The notes below the pieces were generated by a model. It searched no databases. It was not told the DNA's origin and worked only from the letters and a program-made list of their open reading frames with translations. Shown one piece after another: positions 8,542 through 16,372 of a stretch of DNA of 64,000 nt. Both the position numbers and the translations under genes were made by a program. The first letter of the stretch is position 1. Each line of letters begins with the position of its first letter. The stretch is from NCBI RefSeq assembly GCF_020544465.1, contig NZ_CP066126.1, positions 1,178,001-1,242,000 of the forward strand, written 5' to 3'. This DNA comes from Chromobacterium rhizoryzae (GTDB lineage Bacteria; Pseudomonadota; Gammaproteobacteria; Burkholderiales; Chromobacteriaceae).

Positions 8542-8621
8542 AGGGTTTGGAACAATGCGGGCAAGCCCTTCCCAGCCGATGGCGGTTGGAGAGGGCTGTC
8601 ACCCAATCCCTTAAATTAAGG
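8542..8621 (+). ncRNA. Structured 5' leader of the first LPMO gene, candidate translational switch
   Basis: The RNA can form P1 (AGGGUUUGG 8542-8550 with CCAAUCCCU 8603-8611, one U-U mismatch). It encloses a long hairpin: GCCCU 8565-8569 with AGGGC 8592-8596, and UCCCAGCCG 8570-8578 with CGGUUGGAG 8583-8591, capped by AUGG. The ribosome binding site AAGG (8618-8621) can pair with CCUU 8609-8612, whose first three bases belong to the 3' strand of P1. A similar leader precedes the second LPMO gene with compensatory changes. I recognise no known riboswitch class here. The structure was drawn by eye. Confidence 0.5.
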
Positions 8622-8629
8622 TTTCAACA

Positions 8630-10093
8630 ATGACCGCACCCCGCTCCGCAGGCACGTTCGCCCTGCCTGCTCTGGCGCTGAGCCAGATCGCCGCTTCCCT
8701 GATGCTGCTGGCTCCGGCCGCCGCCTCCGCCCACGGCACGATGGAAGAGCCGATCAGCCGCATCTACTACTGCCGCACCGCGGACAATCCGGAAAATCCG
8801 GGAACGCCGGGTTGCCAGGCCGTCAAGCAAAGCGGCGGCGCACAGGCGATGTACGACTGGAGCAGCGTGCTGCAAGGCGGCGCCGGCGGCAATCACCAGC
8901 AAGTGGTGCCCAATGGCAAGCTGTGCGCCGGCGGCAACGCAAGATTCAGCGGCCTGGACGCTGGCGTCGATTGGCCGGCCACCAGCATACAGCCGGGACC
9001 GGACGGCAAATACACGATGACTTATCATCAGTCCGCCCAGCACCAGACCGCCTATTTCAAATCCTATATCAGCAAGGACTCCTACGACTTCAAGCGTCCG
9101 CTGCAGTGGGACGATCTGCAACTGATCGGCGATTCCGGCGCGGTGGCGCCCAGCGCCAAGACCAAGCTGGACGTCAAGATCCCGGCCGGCATGCAGGGCA
9201 AGCGCGTGATCTACAACGTATGGCAGCGCAGCGACAGCGCCGAAGCCTTCTACAGCTGCTCGGACGTGAACATCGTGGCCAACAGCGCGGACTTCAAACC
9301 GCTGGGCGCGCTGGTCTCCAGCCCGTTCGAGGCCAAGCCCGACTCCACCATCACCCTGCGCGTTTTCGACAAGCTGCGGGGCGGGGACCTTGAAAAGCAT
9401 TCGATCAAGATCGCCGCCGGTCAAACCGCGGCCAAAGACTGGACCTATGCGCTGGCCACCGCGGTCAACGCCAAATCCAGCGTGGTCAAGGTGGGCCAAT
9501 TGCAAAACGGCCAAGTGGTGCCGGTCAAGCACGCCACCGCCAACACCGTGTTCGGCCTGGGCAAGGAATACAGCTTTGCCTTGGAACAATCGGATGAGGG
9601 CGGCAAGCCGCCGGTGGACGAGATCGCGCCGGGCAAGGTCACCGTCAAGGGTCAGAGCAGCGTCAACAGCGGCGATATGGTCAGCCTGTCGGCCCAAGCC
9701 GCCGCCGGCACCAATCTGAAATACCGGTGGACGGTGTCGCCCAGCATCGCCGGCCTGACGCTGGACGCCGCCACCCTCAATTTCAAGGCGCCGGAGCCTA
9801 AGCAGGACACCAGCTATAACTTCACGGTCAAAGTCAGCAATGCGCTGGGCAGCAAGAACGCCGAGCACAAGCTGGAGGTCAAGGCCAAGGATGAAGGCGG
9901 CAAGCCGCCGGTAGCCGGTGCCTGGGACGCGGCCAAGACCTATGCCCAGCCTTGCGCCAAAGTGACATATCAGGGCGAGGAATGGATGAACGGATGGTGG
10001 ACCCGAGGCGAAAAGCCGGGCACGGGCGGCCAGTGGGGCGTATGGCGTCCGGTAAGCTCGACCGACATGCATGGCCAGTGCAAGGATAAGTAA
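8630..10093 (+). CDS. Secreted chitin-active lytic polysaccharide monooxygenase (AA10, GbpA-like) with C-terminal CBM5/12
   Basis: A 487-residue secreted protein. The signal peptide ends in AASA, leaving His35 (HGTMEEP) as the mature N-terminus, the first ligand of the AA10 copper histidine brace; the second is probably the His in QHQTAYFKSYI. The catalytic domain runs to about residue 210. A GbpA-like second domain (about 215-320), an Ig/PKD-like module (about 330-425, starting near APGKVTVKG) and a CBM5/12-type chitin-binding module (about 432-487) follow. LPMOs cleave crystalline chitin oxidatively. A close paralogue lies immediately downstream. ATG 8630 is preceded by AAGG. Confidence 0.93.
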   Translation: MTAPRSAGTFALPALALSQIAASLMLLAPAAASAHGTMEEPISRIYYCRTADNPENPGTPGCQAVKQSGGAQAMYDWSSVLQGGAGGNHQQVVPNGKLCAGGNARFSGLDAGVDWPATSIQPGPDGKYTMTYHQSAQHQTAYFKSYISKDSYDFKRPLQWDDLQLIGDSGAVAPSAKTKLDVKIPAGMQGKRVIYNVWQRSDSAEAFYSCSDVNIVANSADFKPLGALVSSPFEAKPDSTITLRVFDKLRGGDLEKHSIKIAAGQTAAKDWTYALATAVNAKSSVVKVGQLQNGQVVPVKHATANTVFGLGKEYSFALEQSDEGGKPPVDEIAPGKVTVKGQSSVNSGDMVSLSAQAAAGTNLKYRWTVSPSIAGLTLDAATLNFKAPEPKQDTSYNFTVKVSNALGSKNAEHKLEVKAKDEGGKPPVAGAWDAAKTYAQPCAKVTYQGEEWMNGWWTRGEKPGTGGQWGVWRPVSSTDMHGQCKDK

Positions 10094-10163
10094 TGTCCGG
10101 ATGGCCGCGCGTTTCAGGCTGAGCCCCAGCTGGACGCAGATTTAAGACCCGGTTTCGGGGTCT

Positions 10164-10193
10164 GCCCGGCAGGCGTAAGCCTGTCGGGCTTTT
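10164..10193 (+). terminator. Rho-independent terminator after the first LPMO gene
   Basis: GCCCGGCAGG pairs with CCTGTCGGGC (ten pairs, one G-T) around a six-base loop and is followed by TTTT. A smaller hairpin (GACCC/GGGTC) lies just upstream at 10146-10162. It separates the two LPMO transcription units. Confidence 0.85.
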
Positions 10194-10265
10194 GCCGTTT
10201 GATGGCCGATATTGATTAAAAATCGCTGAACTTTAGCTTTTATTGAGAATGATTGGGCGGCGGGC

Positions 10266-10347
10266 AAGGGTTTGGAACAATGCGGACAAGCCCTTCCTCG
10301 GCCGACGGCGGCCAGGGAGGGCGGCAACCCAACCCTTAAGATCAAGG
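10266..10347 (+). ncRNA. Structured 5' leader of the second LPMO gene, homologous to the first
   Basis: P1 pairs AAGGGUUUGG (10266-10275, one bulged U) with CCAACCCUU (10329-10337). The inner hairpin pairs GCCCUUCC (10290-10297) with GGGAGGGC (10315-10322) and GGCCG (10300-10304) with CGGCC (10309-10313), loop ACGG. Against the first leader, an A-U pair became G-C and G-U became G-C while the fold is kept. The linker GGAACAAUGCGG is identical in both. AAGG (10344-10347), nine bases before the ATG, can alternatively pair with CCUU (10334-10337), which is also part of P1. Confidence 0.5.
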
Positions 10348-10356
10348 TTTTAGAAC

Positions 10357-11844
10357 ATGACCGCACCTCGCACCGCCGGCAAGCTCGTCCTGCCCGTGTT
10401 GGCCCTGAGCCAGATCGCCGCCTCCCTGATGGCCATTGTCCCGTCCACCGCCAGCGCCCATGGCTCCATGTCTTTCCCGGTAAGCCGCGAAGTGGCTTGC
10501 CAACTTCAAGGCGATGCCTGGAGCAATCCTAAATTCAAGAATTGTGGGCCTGCGGCTATGGCGGCTTCAGACTGGACCGCCAATGCTCAAGCCGCTTCCG
10601 ATGGCAAACATCATGATCTGGTGGCGGATGGCCGGCTCTGCGCCGGTGGTAAAGTCGATGCTCACTGGGCGGCTTTGGACAACGGCGATGCCCAGCACTG
10701 GCCGACGGCGACGATACTAACCCCCGATACTAATGGGAACGTGACCTTCCGCTATGCTCAGAGCGCGCCGCACGATACCAAGTATTTCAAGACCTATATC
10801 AGCAATAACAACTACAACCCCGCCAACGGCCTGCGTTGGGAGGACTTGGACCTGATTGGCGAAGCGGGTTATTCCAAAGCGCCGAGCAAGAAGCCCGGCG
10901 ACTCTCTGGCGAATCACACCGTGGCTTACACGGATCTGCAAGTGACCATTCCGGCTACGATGGAGGGCAAGCGAGTGGTGTTCAACGTGTGGCAGCGCGA
11001 CCCGAACGACAATAACGAAGCGTTCTATGCCTGCTCCGACGTGGAAATCGTGCGGAGCAATACCCAATGGCAACACAGCGGCGTAGTCAATAAGAGCAAT
11101 GTCGTGTTGAACGCAGGCATGAAGGTGACCATGCGCGTGTTCGATCGCGTTCGCGGCAGCGATATCGCGCGCCATGAAATCATCGTGGGCGCCGGTCAGC
11201 AGCAGCCGGAAAAATGGGTGTACGCGCTGGCCCAGAAAGTCAATCAGGAGTCCAGCATCATCAAAGTGGGCAAGCTGGTGAACAATCAGGTTCAGCCGCT
11301 GGAAAGCGCCACTGAAAACGCGGTCTATGGTCTCAACAAGGCCTACAACTTCGAAATCGAAACCTCCTTGGGCGAAATCAAGCCGCCGCCGACGGACGAA
11401 ATCGCTCCGGGCCAGGTCACCATCAGCGGCCCATCCAGCGTCAACAGCGGCGCCAACGTCAGCTTGTCCGCCGCGGCCGCTTCCGGCACCAATCTGAACT
11501 ACCTGTGGGAAGTGACGCCCAAGATCGCCGGCCTGGCGCTCAACGCCGCCGCGCTCAATTTCAAGGCGCCGGCGCTGGAGCAGGACACCGCCTACAACTT
11601 CAAGGTCAAGGTCAGCAACAGCAAGGGCGAGAAAACCGCGGCGCATGCGCTGACGGTCAAGGCCGACGACAGCGGCACCACGCCGCCGGTGGAGGGCGAC
11701 GCCTGGAAAGAAGGCGCAAACTACAAGGCCGGCCAGGTCGTCGTCTTCGAAGGCAAGCAATACCGCTGCTTGCAGCCGCATACCGCTTGGGAAGGCGCAG
11801 GCTGGACGCCGGCTTCGCAGCCCGCGCTGTGGGCGCCGCTTTAA
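10357..11844 (+). CDS. Secreted chitin-active lytic polysaccharide monooxygenase (AA10, GbpA-like) with C-terminal CBM5/12, paralogue 2
   Basis: A 495-residue paralogue of the preceding gene. The signal peptide is nearly the same (shared LALSQIAASLM) and is cleaved after TASA to leave His35 (HGSMSFPVSRE). The second copper His is in SAPHDTKYFKTYI. The AA10 domain runs to about residue 235, followed by a GbpA-like domain, an Ig/PKD-like module (from about 350) and a CBM5/12 module (about 450-495, with GKQYRCLQPHTAWEGAGWTP). The catalytic domains differ clearly between the copies while the linker modules are similar, so they may act on different chitin faces or forms. That last point is inference. 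Confidence 0.94.
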   Translation: MTAPRTAGKLVLPVLALSQIAASLMAIVPSTASAHGSMSFPVSREVACQLQGDAWSNPKFKNCGPAAMAASDWTANAQAASDGKHHDLVADGRLCAGGKVDAHWAALDNGDAQHWPTATILTPDTNGNVTFRYAQSAPHDTKYFKTYISNNNYNPANGLRWEDLDLIGEAGYSKAPSKKPGDSLANHTVAYTDLQVTIPATMEGKRVVFNVWQRDPNDNNEAFYACSDVEIVRSNTQWQHSGVVNKSNVVLNAGMKVTMRVFDRVRGSDIARHEIIVGAGQQQPEKWVYALAQKVNQESSIIKVGKLVNNQVQPLESATENAVYGLNKAYNFEIETSLGEIKPPPTDEIAPGQVTISGPSSVNSGANVSLSAAAASGTNLNYLWEVTPKIAGLALNAAALNFKAPALEQDTAYNFKVKVSNSKGEKTAAHALTVKADDSGTTPPVEGDAWKEGANYKAGQVVVFEGKQYRCLQPHTAWEGAGWTPASQPALWAPL

Positions 11845-11894
11845 ACTAAGCGTCTGATCCAGCCGGCGGCCGCGCGCCGCCGGCTGGAAATGAC

Positions 11895-11926
11895 AGCCCC
11901 TTGCCTCTTGGAGCAAGGGGCTTTTT
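11895..11926 (+). terminator. Rho-independent terminator after the second LPMO gene
   Basis: AGCCCCTTGC (11895-11904) pairs perfectly with GCAAGGGGCT (11913-11922) around an eight-base loop and is followed by a T run broken by one G. Confidence 0.92.
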
Positions 11927-12350
11927 GTTTTTATAAACTCTCCTGCCAGGCGTGGCGCTTGACATGATGTTCTCTGAAGCTTTGATAGGTTATTTTTGTG
12001 AAATGGATAGGGTGTTAGCTGTTAAGGATAGTATTAAAACATAACACTGTCTGAGATGAATTCATTAGGAGGGGGCGCTTATGGCCTTGGAGATGTCAGA
12101 GTCAAGCTCGGTTGGAAAACGCTGATGTGGCGCAAGATATGGCAATACTGGCTGAGCGGACGGCGCATATTGCCTGGATGGCACCCATGTAAGGCAGGGG
12201 ACTGAGTTGGTGGTTTTGGTTATCTATAAATAGATCCATTATGTAATTTTTGAGAATATTTCGATTGTTGTAAACATATTAATTTTATCGTTATTGTAAA
12301 TTCGTTTTTGGTAAATGCGTTTGCGTTTTTTTGTGTCGACATGATTTTTT

Positions 12351-12364
12351 TAGGAAAAATCCTA
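12351..12364. promoter_or_regulatory. 14-bp dyad TAGGA-N4-TCCTA upstream of the fimbrial promoter
   Basis: TAGGA, AAAA, TCCTA form a symmetric site of the same type as the dyad at 5193-5206 before the response regulator. Its centre is about 42 bases before the start site predicted from the TACAAT box at 12388, the usual place for an activator touching RNA polymerase. Confidence 0.45.
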
Positions 12365-12365
12365 T

Positions 12366-12393
12366 TTGTCTGTTTAGGGGGGCTAAGTACAAT
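12366..12393 (+). promoter_or_regulatory. Putative sigma-70 promoter of the fimbrial operon
   Basis: TTGTCT (12366-12371) and TACAAT (12388-12393) are separated by 16 bases. The -10 box matches consensus at five of six positions, the -35 at four. The transcript would start near 12400, about 80 bases before the fimbrial subunit ATG. Confidence 0.4.
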
Positions 12394-12480
12394 CGGCCTG
12401 TCTTTATTTTGGGCTCGATTAAAAGGGTTTTCGGCGAGTTTGAAATTGAAGATATTTAAATATCAATGGAGAGTCGTTTC

Positions 12481-13002
12481 ATGAAAAAGATCGTCGTTTT
12501 GGCCAGTTTATTTCTGCCGACTTTAGCGCTGGCGGGCAACACCATTAACTTCCAGGGCGAAGTGTCTTCGCAGACTTGCAAGGTGGATATCAACGGTAAT
12601 GACAGCAACCCGGTGGTTCTGTTGCCTACGGTGCCGACGACCAGCCTGAGCGCGCCGGGCGCGGCGGCGGGGCAAACCGATTTCACCATCCGTCTGACCG
12701 GTTGTGAAGCGGCGCCCACCGGCGGCACCGAGATCAAGACCGTGTTCGTAGCCAATAGCCTGACTAAGGACGGCAATATCGTTAACACCGGCACCGCCAA
12801 GAACGTTGCCCTGCAATTGCTGGACCCGGCTGCTCCGGCTAATCCGTTCGACCTGACCGGCGGCTACAAGGCGTCGGGCCTGGTATTGGAAGCAGGCAAA
12901 ACCACGGCTGAGCACAAGTTCGCCGTCCGCTACTACGCCGAAGGCGCCGCCACCGTAGGGTCGGTGCTGGGCAGCGTGCAGTATGCGGTTTCCTACTTGT
13001 AA
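12481..13002 (+). CDS. Type 1-like fimbrial major subunit (FimA family)
   Basis: A 173-residue pilin. ATG 12481 gives a signal peptide MKKIVVLASLFLPTLALA cleaved before GNTINFQGEV, and GGAG sits about nine bases upstream; the in-frame ATG at 12466 lies ahead of that site. The mature protein has the two pilin cysteines (QTCKVD near the N-terminus and LTGCEA), an alternating N-terminal donor strand, and a C-terminal beta strand with Tyr (GSVQYAVSYL). Both features are typical of donor-strand-exchanged subunits of chaperone-usher fimbriae. It is the first gene of a five-gene operon, as expected for the major subunit. Confidence 0.9.
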   Translation: MKKIVVLASLFLPTLALAGNTINFQGEVSSQTCKVDINGNDSNPVVLLPTVPTTSLSAPGAAAGQTDFTIRLTGCEAAPTGGTEIKTVFVANSLTKDGNIVNTGTAKNVALQLLDPAAPANPFDLTGGYKASGLVLEAGKTTAEHKFAVRYYAEGAATVGSVLGSVQYAVSYL

Positions 13003-13777
13003 ACCTAGCGGCAGTCAGCCGGAGCGCGGCGCGTTTAGCGCCGCCGCGCTCCGGCGCGCGCTGCTGCCGGGACTGATTCTGCTGACGGCGTGGCCGGCGG
13101 CCTGGGCCAGCGTGGTGCTGAACAACACCCGCATCGTTTATCCCGGCCAGGCTCGCGAGAGCAGCATCCAACTGAGCAACGAAGACGCCACGCCCAATGT
13201 GGTCCAGGTCTGGCTGGATTCCGGCGACGTGGACTCCACGCCGGAGTCCGCTTCGGCGCCGTTCGCCGCCATGCCGTCGGTGTTTCGCATGGAACCCAAG
13301 GCGGGTCAGACCGTGCGGCTGGTGTTCGACGGCAGCGAGCTGCCGCAGGACAGGGAGTCGGTCTACTACTTCAACATGCTGCAGATCCCGTCGGTTACCG
13401 GCGAGTTCTCGGAGCAAAACCAGATGCTGGTGATGCTGCGCAGCCGGCTCAAGCTGTTTTATCGCCCGGCGGGCATTCAGGGCCGGGTTGAGCAGGCGCC
13501 GGAGCAACTGCGTTTCTCCTTGCAGCGTCAGGGCCGCGCATGGCAATTGGTCGCGGACAACCGCAGCGGCTACTACCTGACGCTGATGGGCGGCGAGGTG
13601 ATGAGCGGCGGCAAGGCCCACGCTTTCAAGGCGGACATGCTGGCGCCGTTTTCCCGAGCCAGTTGGCCGGTATCGGGGCTGACGCAGACCAGCGCGCCGC
13701 TCTCCGTGCGTTACAAGCATGTCAATGATTACGGCGGCGTGAACGAAGTCGAGTCCGCCGCCGTGGCAGCGGAGTGA
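12983..13777 (+). CDS. Periplasmic fimbrial chaperone 1 (PapD/FimC family)
   Basis: A 264-residue protein with a long signal region (to about residue 43) and two Ig-like domains. The first begins VVLNNTRIVYPGQ, carrying the conserved Arg that anchors the subunit C-terminus; the Lys partner is in RSRLKLFYRP. The motif PQDRESVYYFNMLQIP is the family signature. Such chaperones complete the subunit fold and deliver it to the usher. The ATG overlaps the end of the pilin gene by 20 bases; a later start is possible, since the first 20 residues are not hydrophobic. Confidence 0.92.
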   Translation: MRFPTCKPSGSQPERGAFSAAALRRALLPGLILLTAWPAAWASVVLNNTRIVYPGQARESSIQLSNEDATPNVVQVWLDSGDVDSTPESASAPFAAMPSVFRMEPKAGQTVRLVFDGSELPQDRESVYYFNMLQIPSVTGEFSEQNQMLVMLRSRLKLFYRPAGIQGRVEQAPEQLRFSLQRQGRAWQLVADNRSGYYLTLMGGEVMSGGKAHAFKADMLAPFSRASWPVSGLTQTSAPLSVRYKHVNDYGGVNEVESAAVAAE

Positions 13778-13787
13778 TTCCCCGGAT

Positions 13788-16364
13788 ATGACTTCAACTT
13801 CCTATCGCGGCCAGTGGCTTCCTGGTCTTCCCCCCATGCTGGCCGCCGGCGCGGTCTGCCTGTCGCCTGGCTTGGCCTGGGCCGAGCCGGGTACGGCCGA
13901 GGCCGCGCCGGCGCTCTTGGCTTACCGTTTCGACAAGCGGCTGTTGCAAGGCAACTCGCTGGCGGACGACATCGAGCGCTTCAACAAGCCCAGCCAGGTG
14001 GACCCCGGCGAGTATCTGGTGGATGTTTTCGTCAACAACACGTTTTACTCTCGCCAAACCGTGAGCTTCCGGCGCGAGGAAGACCACCCCACGTCCGCTT
14101 GTCTGGATCGGGCTTTCCTGATCAAGGCGGGGGTCTTGCCCGAAAGCTTGCCGCCGGACGAGGAGGACGCGGCGGCGTGCTGGCCGCTGGCGCTGCGCAT
14201 TCCCGGCGCCGGCAGCGAGTTCGACCTGCCGCGGCTGCGTCTGAATCTGTCGGTGCCGCAGGCGGCGATGAAACGGCTGCCGCGCGGCTACGTGGCGGAA
14301 GAGGATCTGGATGTCGGCGCGGCCATCGGCTTCCTCAACTACGACGCCACCAGCTACCGCTCCAGCACCGGCGATATCAGCAACACCTATCACTACGTTT
14401 CCGCCGATGCCGGGGTGAACCTGGGGCTGTGGCGTTTGCGCCAGCAATCCAACTACAGCAGCGGCATGGCCGGAGGCGGACGTTGGAATCATATCCGCAG
14501 CTATGTGCAGCGCGCCTTGCCCGCCCTGCAGAGCGAGCTGACGTTAGGAGACAGCTCCACCGGCGGCAGCCTGCTGAGCGGGCTCAGCTATCGCGGCGTG
14601 CAGCTACGCAGCGACGACCGGATGCTGCCGGAAGCCGTGCGCGGCTACGCGCCGGTGGTGCGCGGCGTGGCGGACACCAACGCCAGGGTAGTGGTGCGTC
14701 AGGGCAAGCAGGAAATTTATCAGACCGTGGTGGCGCCCGGGCCCTTCGTGATCGACGATCTGTTCCCCACCAGCTATCAGGGCGACCTGGAGGTGGAGGT
14801 GACGGAGGCGGACGGACAGGTGAAGCGTTTCACCGTGCCGTTTGCCGCGGTGCCGGGATCGATGCGGCCGGGCCAGACGCGTTACAGCCTGACGGTGGGC
14901 CAGCTGCGCAATACGCTGGAAGACAAGCCGGTGTTCGCCGATTTCACTTATCAGCGCGGCGTCAGCAACGCCTTGACCGCCAATATGGGCGCGCGGGCGG
15001 CGTCCAATTACGCCGCGCTGCTGGGCGGGGCGGTGTGGGGGTCTCGCTACGGCGCCTTGGGCGCGGACGCCACATTGTCGCGCTCCCGCGACAGCGACGG
15101 CAGCCAGATCCACGGCTGGCGCGCGGCGCTGACTTACAGCCACACCATCCAGCCCACCGCCACGTCCATTACTTTGGCGGGCTATCGCTACTCCACTCGC
15201 GGCTACCGCGATCTGGTCGACGCGCTGGGCGCGCGCGAGGCCTATAAGCAGGGCCGGACCTGGAACTCCGGCAGCTTCCAGCAGCGCAACCAGTTCACCG
15301 TCAGCGTCAACCAGCGGCTGGGCGATTACGGCAGCCTGGGGCTGTCCGCCGCGATCAGCGATTACTACAACGGCAAGGAGCGGGACACCCAGCTGCAACT
15401 CAGCTATCAGAACCAGTTCCGTTCCATCAGTTACGGAGTATCGGTGGCGCGCCAGCGCATGGGGCAGCCGCAAGACGGCGGCTCCAGATTTCAGCCGCTG
15501 GACAGCGGACGGGTGCGCAATACGGTGATGTTCAATCTATCCATGCCCTTGGGGAAGGTCCGGCGCGCGCCGATGTTGGCGGCCTCGACCAGCCGCAGCG
15601 ACGGTGAAAACAATCTGCAACTGTCCTTGAGCGGCACCGCGGACGAGGCGCAGACGGTCAGCTACGGCGTCAACGTGTCGCAGACCTCGCAAAACAGCGC
15701 CACCGCATTGGGCGGCAATGTGCAAAAGCGCTTCCCGCTGGTCACCGTGGGCGGCAGTTATTCGCGCGGACGCAATTTCACCCAAACCGGCGCCAGCGCG
15801 CGCGGCGCGGTGGCGGTGCACCGCGGCGGCGTGACCTTCGGCCCCTATCTGAGCGAAACCTTCGGCCTGGTGGAAGCGCCGGGCGCCAAAGGCGCGGAAG
15901 TGCGCTACGGCATGGGCGCCAAGGTGGACCGCGCCGGTTACGCGCTGATCCCGTCGCTGACCCCTTACCGTTACAACGACGTGTCGCTGGACAGCAAGGG
16001 CCTGGCCGATGGCGTGGAGCTGCAAGGCGACCAATTGCGCACCGCGCCTTACGCCGGCGCGGCGGTCAGGCTGAAGTTCGCCACCCGCCGCGGCCAGGCG
16101 CTGTTGATCAAGGGGCGGCTGGCAAACGGCCAGGCCCTGCCCATGGGCGCGATGGTGTACGCGGAAGACGGCTCCAATATCGGCATGGTGGGCCAGGGCG
16201 GGCAGGCCTATGCGCGGGTGGCCTCCCGCAAGGCGCGCCTGCTGGTGAAGTGGGGCAAAGAGGCGGACAGGCAGTGCGCGCTGCCGTATGAACTGGCCGA
16301 CGACGCGCCAAGCCGGCCGATTATCCGCCTGGAGGCGGAGTGCGCGCCGCAGCTCAAACAATGA
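13788..16364 (+). CDS. Outer-membrane fimbrial usher (FimD/PapC family)
   Basis: An 858-residue usher. After a signal peptide ending near residue 33, the N-terminal chaperone-binding domain includes PGEYLVDVFVNNTFY. The 24-strand pore domain and plug follow (GYAPVVRGVADTNARVVVRQ and FVIDDLFPTSYQGDLEVEV are characteristic). The C-terminal region has PMGAMVYAEDGSNIGMVGQGGQAY. Ushers select chaperone-subunit complexes and translocate the fibre. The length is typical of the family. It lies 10 bases after the chaperone and is translationally linked to the adhesin. Confidence 0.95.
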   Translation: MTSTSYRGQWLPGLPPMLAAGAVCLSPGLAWAEPGTAEAAPALLAYRFDKRLLQGNSLADDIERFNKPSQVDPGEYLVDVFVNNTFYSRQTVSFRREEDHPTSACLDRAFLIKAGVLPESLPPDEEDAAACWPLALRIPGAGSEFDLPRLRLNLSVPQAAMKRLPRGYVAEEDLDVGAAIGFLNYDATSYRSSTGDISNTYHYVSADAGVNLGLWRLRQQSNYSSGMAGGGRWNHIRSYVQRALPALQSELTLGDSSTGGSLLSGLSYRGVQLRSDDRMLPEAVRGYAPVVRGVADTNARVVVRQGKQEIYQTVVAPGPFVIDDLFPTSYQGDLEVEVTEADGQVKRFTVPFAAVPGSMRPGQTRYSLTVGQLRNTLEDKPVFADFTYQRGVSNALTANMGARAASNYAALLGGAVWGSRYGALGADATLSRSRDSDGSQIHGWRAALTYSHTIQPTATSITLAGYRYSTRGYRDLVDALGAREAYKQGRTWNSGSFQQRNQFTVSVNQRLGDYGSLGLSAAISDYYNGKERDTQLQLSYQNQFRSISYGVSVARQRMGQPQDGGSRFQPLDSGRVRNTVMFNLSMPLGKVRRAPMLAASTSRSDGENNLQLSLSGTADEAQTVSYGVNVSQTSQNSATALGGNVQKRFPLVTVGGSYSRGRNFTQTGASARGAVAVHRGGVTFGPYLSETFGLVEAPGAKGAEVRYGMGAKVDRAGYALIPSLTPYRYNDVSLDSKGLADGVELQGDQLRTAPYAGAAVRLKFATRRGQALLIKGRLANGQALPMGAMVYAEDGSNIGMVGQGGQAYARVASRKARLLVKWGKEADRQCALPYELADDAPSRPIIRLEAECAPQLKQ

Positions 16365-16372
16365 GGACCAAG

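Larger units (their letters stand above)
11927..12480. other. AT-rich intergenic region upstream of the fimbrial operon
   Basis: About 550 bases, much richer in A/T than the rest of the window, with no convincing gene. A 14-codon ORF at 12081-12125 (MALEMSESSSVGKR) has a strong AGGAGG eight bases before its ATG, but nothing else supports it. The second half holds the operator-like dyad and putative fimbrial promoter listed separately. Such base composition before fimbrial operons often marks H-NS-type silenced or acquired DNA; that is inference. Confidence 0.5.

Noticed and set aside
8548..8565. Sigma-54 promoter (GG-N10-GC in TTGGAACAATGCGGGCA)
   Set aside because: The -12 GC becomes AC in the otherwise conserved second leader, and the stretch lies inside a conserved RNA fold.
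8542..8612. c-di-GMP class I riboswitch (as upstream of Vibrio gbpA)
   Set aside because: The conserved ACAGGGCAAACC, GACGCAAAGCC and receptor segments of that class are not present; only the genomic context matches.
12081..12125. 14-codon ORF with a strong AGGAGG site in the AT-rich gap
   Set aside because: It is too short, has no recognisable promoter, and there is no second line of evidence; kept only as a note in the gap entry.
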